In this document: piece after piece, positions 6,262 through 8,667 of the stretch
How positions within the stretch are numbered: the stretch's first letter is position 1
Layout of the letters: every line of letters starts with the position of its first letter
Assembly: GCA_003644215.1 (NCBI GenBank)
Contig: QNBU01000034.1
Span: 1-8,667, forward strand
Length of the DNA stretch: 8,667 nucleotides
Reading direction: 5' to 3'
Source of the DNA: Planctomycetota bacterium
Lineage (GTDB): Bacteria > Planctomycetota > Phycisphaerae > Sedimentisphaerales > Anaerohalosphaeraceae
Notes under the pieces: model-generated
Seen by the model: only the letters and a program-made list of their open reading frames with translations
Told to the model about the DNA's origin: nothing
The model's database searches: none
Position numbers and translations under genes: made by a program

Positions 6262-7026
6262 ATGAAGTTATACAAAATACATCAGATTGAAGTTTTTATC
6301 ATCGCTTGTTGTCTGATTTTGGCGGGTTGTGGAGACCCTTATGCGCCCACCATTCAGCGGCCCCAGCTTGCATCCGTTCAAGTCCTGGGCTATTCGGTCC
6401 AGCAGCGTCCCATTGAGCTAATCACTGTCGGAACTGGCGGAGGAGAAAAGGTGATGATCGTCGCGACGATCCACGGCAATGAGGATGCTGGAACGCCTCT
6501 GGTCTATCGCCTTATCGACAAACTCAGGGCCAGACCGGCCTTGCTGGTCGGTTGCACCGTTTTGATTGTGCCGTTGGCGAATCCGGACGGGCAAGCAAAC
6601 AGAACAAGGGCCAATGCATCGGGAATTGACCTGAACCGAAACTTTCCGGCTTCCAACCGAATCAATAATGAGGTCCACGGCCAACAAGGTCTGACCGAGC
6701 CGGAATCCAGAATATTGTACGATCTGGTTCTGGCCTACCAGCCAACACATATCGTCAGCATCCATCAACCGCTGTATTGTCTGGATTATGATGGCCCCGG
6801 CGAAGATATTGCCCGGCACATGGGCCGATACTGCTCTTTACCGGTCAAAAAGCTCGGTTCGCGACCCGGCTCAATGGGCTCATTCGTGGGCGTCGAACAG
6901 AACATTCCCATCATCACAATGGAACTGGCCAAAGAAGACAGCGAACTAACCACCGCTCAACTCTGGAACCGATATGGCCGCGCACTTCTGGCCGCAATCA
7001 CATATCCTAAACAGCCCTACCAGTAA
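6262..7026 (+). CDS. M14-family zinc peptidase, MpaA-like, predicted lipoprotein
   Basis: M14 metallopeptidases cleave C-terminal or side peptide bonds; the MpaA branch cuts the gamma-D-Glu-diaminopimelate bond of murein peptides. From the chosen ATG the protein has 254 residues, near MpaA length. A lipoprotein signal covers residues 1-23, with a hydrophobic run and lipobox LILAGC (C23). Zinc ligands H71 and E74 are in IHGNEDAGTP. R116 and N125-R126 are in TRANASGIDLNRNFP, the third zinc ligand H168 is in VSIHQP, and the catalytic Glu is E221 in ITMELAKED. The frame stays open up to an ATG at 6172 that overlaps the kinase stop by four bases (ATGA). That start gives an implausible 52 residues before the lipobox cysteine, so I prefer 6262, although no good ribosome-binding site precedes it. 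A GTG at 6256 is another option. Lipid anchoring implies a periplasmic enzyme. The exact substrate is uncertain. Confidence 0.85.
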   Translation: MKLYKIHQIEVFIIACCLILAGCGDPYAPTIQRPQLASVQVLGYSVQQRPIELITVGTGGGEKVMIVATIHGNEDAGTPLVYRLIDKLRARPALLVGCTVLIVPLANPDGQANRTRANASGIDLNRNFPASNRINNEVHGQQGLTEPESRILYDLVLAYQPTHIVSIHQPLYCLDYDGPGEDIARHMGRYCSLPVKKLGSRPGSMGSFVGVEQNIPIITMELAKEDSELTTAQLWNRYGRALLAAITYPKQPYQ

Positions 7027-7122
7027 AAAATACACCAGGAAACCATCTTTTTAACGCCAAAAACAAAGAAAATACAAAATTCCCGTGTCTGATTTCACAA
7101 AAAACATTCTTTGAGAGCATCA

Positions 7123-7151
7123 TTTACTTTTTCAGCACAACTGACTACAAT
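7123..7151 (+). promoter_or_regulatory. Candidate sigma-70-type promoter of cimA
   Basis: TTTACT (7123-7128, 4 of 6 for the -35) and TACAAT (7146-7151, 5 of 6 for the -10) are exactly 17 bases apart. The predicted start is near 7158, leaving a leader of about 27 bases, too short for a T-box or attenuator. The rest of the 158-base spacer (7027-7184) is A-rich, with no gene and no clear terminator. Confidence 0.5.
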
Positions 7152-7184
7152 GTTTGGAAATGACTTGAATATGAGAGACATACC

Positions 7185-8667
7185 ATGAAAACGGTCAAAA
7201 TATATGATACGACGCTACGGGACGGGATGCAGGCCGAAGGGGTCAGTTTCTCCGTTGAAGACAAACTGCTGATCGCCCGCAAGCTGGATGAATTCGGAAT
7301 CCACTACATCGAGGGCGGCTACCCGCAAAGCAATCCGAAGGAAGAAGAGTTCTTCGCACGGGTCAAGGAAATCCCGTTTGTAAACGCGAAAATCGTTGCG
7401 TTCGGCAGCACCCGTCGGGCCAATACAAAAGTCGAAGAAGATATCTGTATCGCCGCCCTATTAGCCAGCAACGCCCCGGCGATCACGATGGTCGGTAAAA
7501 CTTGGGATCTGCATGTTACCGAGGTGCTGCGATGCGACCTCGAAGAAAACCTGAAAATGTGTGCCGAATCCGTCGCCTATGTTAAGAAACAGTGTCGCGA
7601 AGTAATCTTTGATGCCGAACACTTTTTTGACGGCTACAAAAATAATCCTGACTATGCTATGAAAGTCCTGCAGGCCGCCGCGGATTCGGGGGCCGATGTG
7701 CTGGCTCTGTGTGAAACCAACGGCGGCTGTCTGCCGCACGAAGTCTATGAAATCACCGAGGCCGTCTGCAAAGCATTTCCCACAGCGGAAATCGGCATCC
7801 ACTGCCACAATGACGCCGACTGCGCGGTCGCCAGTTCGCTGGCCGCTGCCGACGCCGGGGCAACGCATATCCAGGGAACAATCAACGGACTGGGCGAACG
7901 AACGGGCAATGCCAATTTGTGTACGATCATTCCCAATCTCTCATTGAAGATGGGGTATGAAACCGTCGGAGAGGACAAACTGGAATCCCTGACGGAAGTG
8001 TCGCGGTTTGTCTTTGAGATCGCCAATCTTGTGCCGGCAACGCATATGCCGTATGTCGGCGAAAGTGCGTTTGCTCACAAGGCCGGTTTGCATATTGACG
8101 CCATTCGTAAAAATGAAAAAACCTATGAGCATGTCAACCCCGAACAGATCGGCAACGAACGGCGATTCCTGATCTCAGAATTGTCCGGGGCCTCGAATGT
8201 GCTGGGAAAACTCGAAAAACGCAAATTGACATCGGATAAAGAGCTTGCCCGCAAGATCCTTAAGCGGGTTCAGCAGTTGGAAAGCGAGGGATACCAATTC
8301 GAGACTGCTGAGGCCAGTTTTGATTTGCTGATCAAAAAAGAGATGGGAACCTATCAGGAAAGCTTCGACCTGATTCGGTATCACACGAATGTGGAACGGA
8401 TGCCGGAAGGACAAATCGTTACCGAGGCAACGGTCAAACTTCAGGTGGACGGAAAAACCGAGCATGTGGTCAGCGAAGGCGACGGCCCTGTCAACGCATT
8501 GGACGGTGCTCTGCGAAAAGCCCTAGAGCCGTCTTATCCGAGTCTTAAAGAGATGAACCTGATCGATTATAAGGTGCGCGTCGTTAATGCCCGCGCGGCA
8601 ACGGCGGCCAAGGTTCGCGTTGTCATCGAAAGCCGCGATGCTGAGGATTTATGGGGGACCGTCGGTG
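7185..8667 (+). CDS. cimA: (R)-citramalate synthase CimA, 3' end outside window
   Basis: CimA condenses pyruvate with acetyl-CoA to (R)-citramalate, the first step of the threonine-independent route to 2-oxobutanoate and isoleucine, in the cytoplasm. The frame is open for 494 codons to the window end; the family is about 520-540 residues, so only the extreme C terminus is missing. The TIM-barrel catalytic domain shows R12-D13 in YDTTLRDGMQAEG, the metal-binding pair H206/H208 in IGIHCHNDADCAVASS, and NGLGERTGNANL (234-245). MVGKTWDLHVTEVL (102-115) is typical of CimA rather than LeuA or homocitrate synthase. Residues from about 385 on form the LeuA-type regulatory dimer domain (VVSEGDGPVNALDGALRKAL), where isoleucine feedback would act. 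The ATG at 7185 fits the family N terminus and has GAGAGA close upstream. It is the first gene after a likely promoter, with no leu or ilv neighbour in view. Confidence 0.95.
   Translation, partial: MKTVKIYDTTLRDGMQAEGVSFSVEDKLLIARKLDEFGIHYIEGGYPQSNPKEEEFFARVKEIPFVNAKIVAFGSTRRANTKVEEDICIAALLASNAPAITMVGKTWDLHVTEVLRCDLEENLKMCAESVAYVKKQCREVIFDAEHFFDGYKNNPDYAMKVLQAAADSGADVLALCETNGGCLPHEVYEITEAVCKAFPTAEIGIHCHNDADCAVASSLAAADAGATHIQGTINGLGERTGNANLCTIIPNLSLKMGYETVGEDKLESLTEVSRFVFEIANLVPATHMPYVGESAFAHKAGLHIDAIRKNEKTYEHVNPEQIGNERRFLISELSGASNVLGKLEKRKLTSDKELARKILKRVQQLESEGYQFETAEASFDLLIKKEMGTYQESFDLIRYHTNVERMPEGQIVTEATVKLQVDGKTEHVVSEGDGPVNALDGALRKALEPSYPSLKEMNLIDYKVRVVNARAATAAKVRVVIESRDAEDLWGTVG

Noticed and set aside
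7461..7868. Long minus-strand frame inside cimA, and similar antisense frames inside floA, the kinase and the M14 gene
   Set aside because: They are antisense to strongly conserved coding sequence and have no protein features of their own.

Overview
The window looks like an ordinary chromosomal segment of a Gram-negative-type bacterium of moderate G+C. Planctomycetota (a Phycisphaerae/Sedimentisphaerales-like lineage) is my best guess. It rests on the overall look of the proteins (FloA followed by a basic membrane-anchored protein, a divergent galactokinase, a sensorless histidine kinase, a large soluble TPR protein, a single-gene citramalate synthase). It is an inference, not a proof. There is no phage, insertion sequence, CRISPR array, tRNA or rRNA gene.

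Layout. Positions 1-1105 (+) hold the C-terminal half of flotillin-like floA and, one base later, a small membrane-anchored basic protein; a weak hairpin plus T-run follows. Positions 1275-2906 (-) encode a 543-residue soluble tetratricopeptide-repeat protein that converges on the floA unit. A 328-base spacer (2907-3234) has no convincing gene but holds an isolated, near-perfect Shine-Dalgarno sequence and a G/C-rich hairpin. Positions 3235-4476 (-) encode a GHMP-family galactokinase with a GTG start and an altered phosphate loop. Positions 4725-5177 (-) encode a single-domain response regulator with a good sigma-70-type promoter and a perfect inverted repeat over the predicted transcription start. 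Diverging from it, 5420-6175 (+) encodes a soluble sensorless histidine kinase, followed by an M14 (MpaA-like) zinc peptidase with a lipoprotein signal. Positions 7185-8667 (+) hold citramalate synthase cimA, cut by the window end and preceded by its own likely promoter.

How the genes may work together. FloA and its downstream partner probably form one membrane-organising operon. The divergent kinase and response regulator are natural candidates for a cognate pair, signalling through protein contacts because neither has a DNA-binding output. The M14 lipoprotein may be co-transcribed with the kinase and act on cell-wall peptides. Galactokinase and CimA are single metabolic genes with no pathway neighbours in view. 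I see no clear new multi-gene system. The items most worth checking are the galactokinase active-site loop, the two promoter-region inverted repeats, the lipidated M14 enzyme, the orphan ribosome-binding site and the FloA-linked protein.
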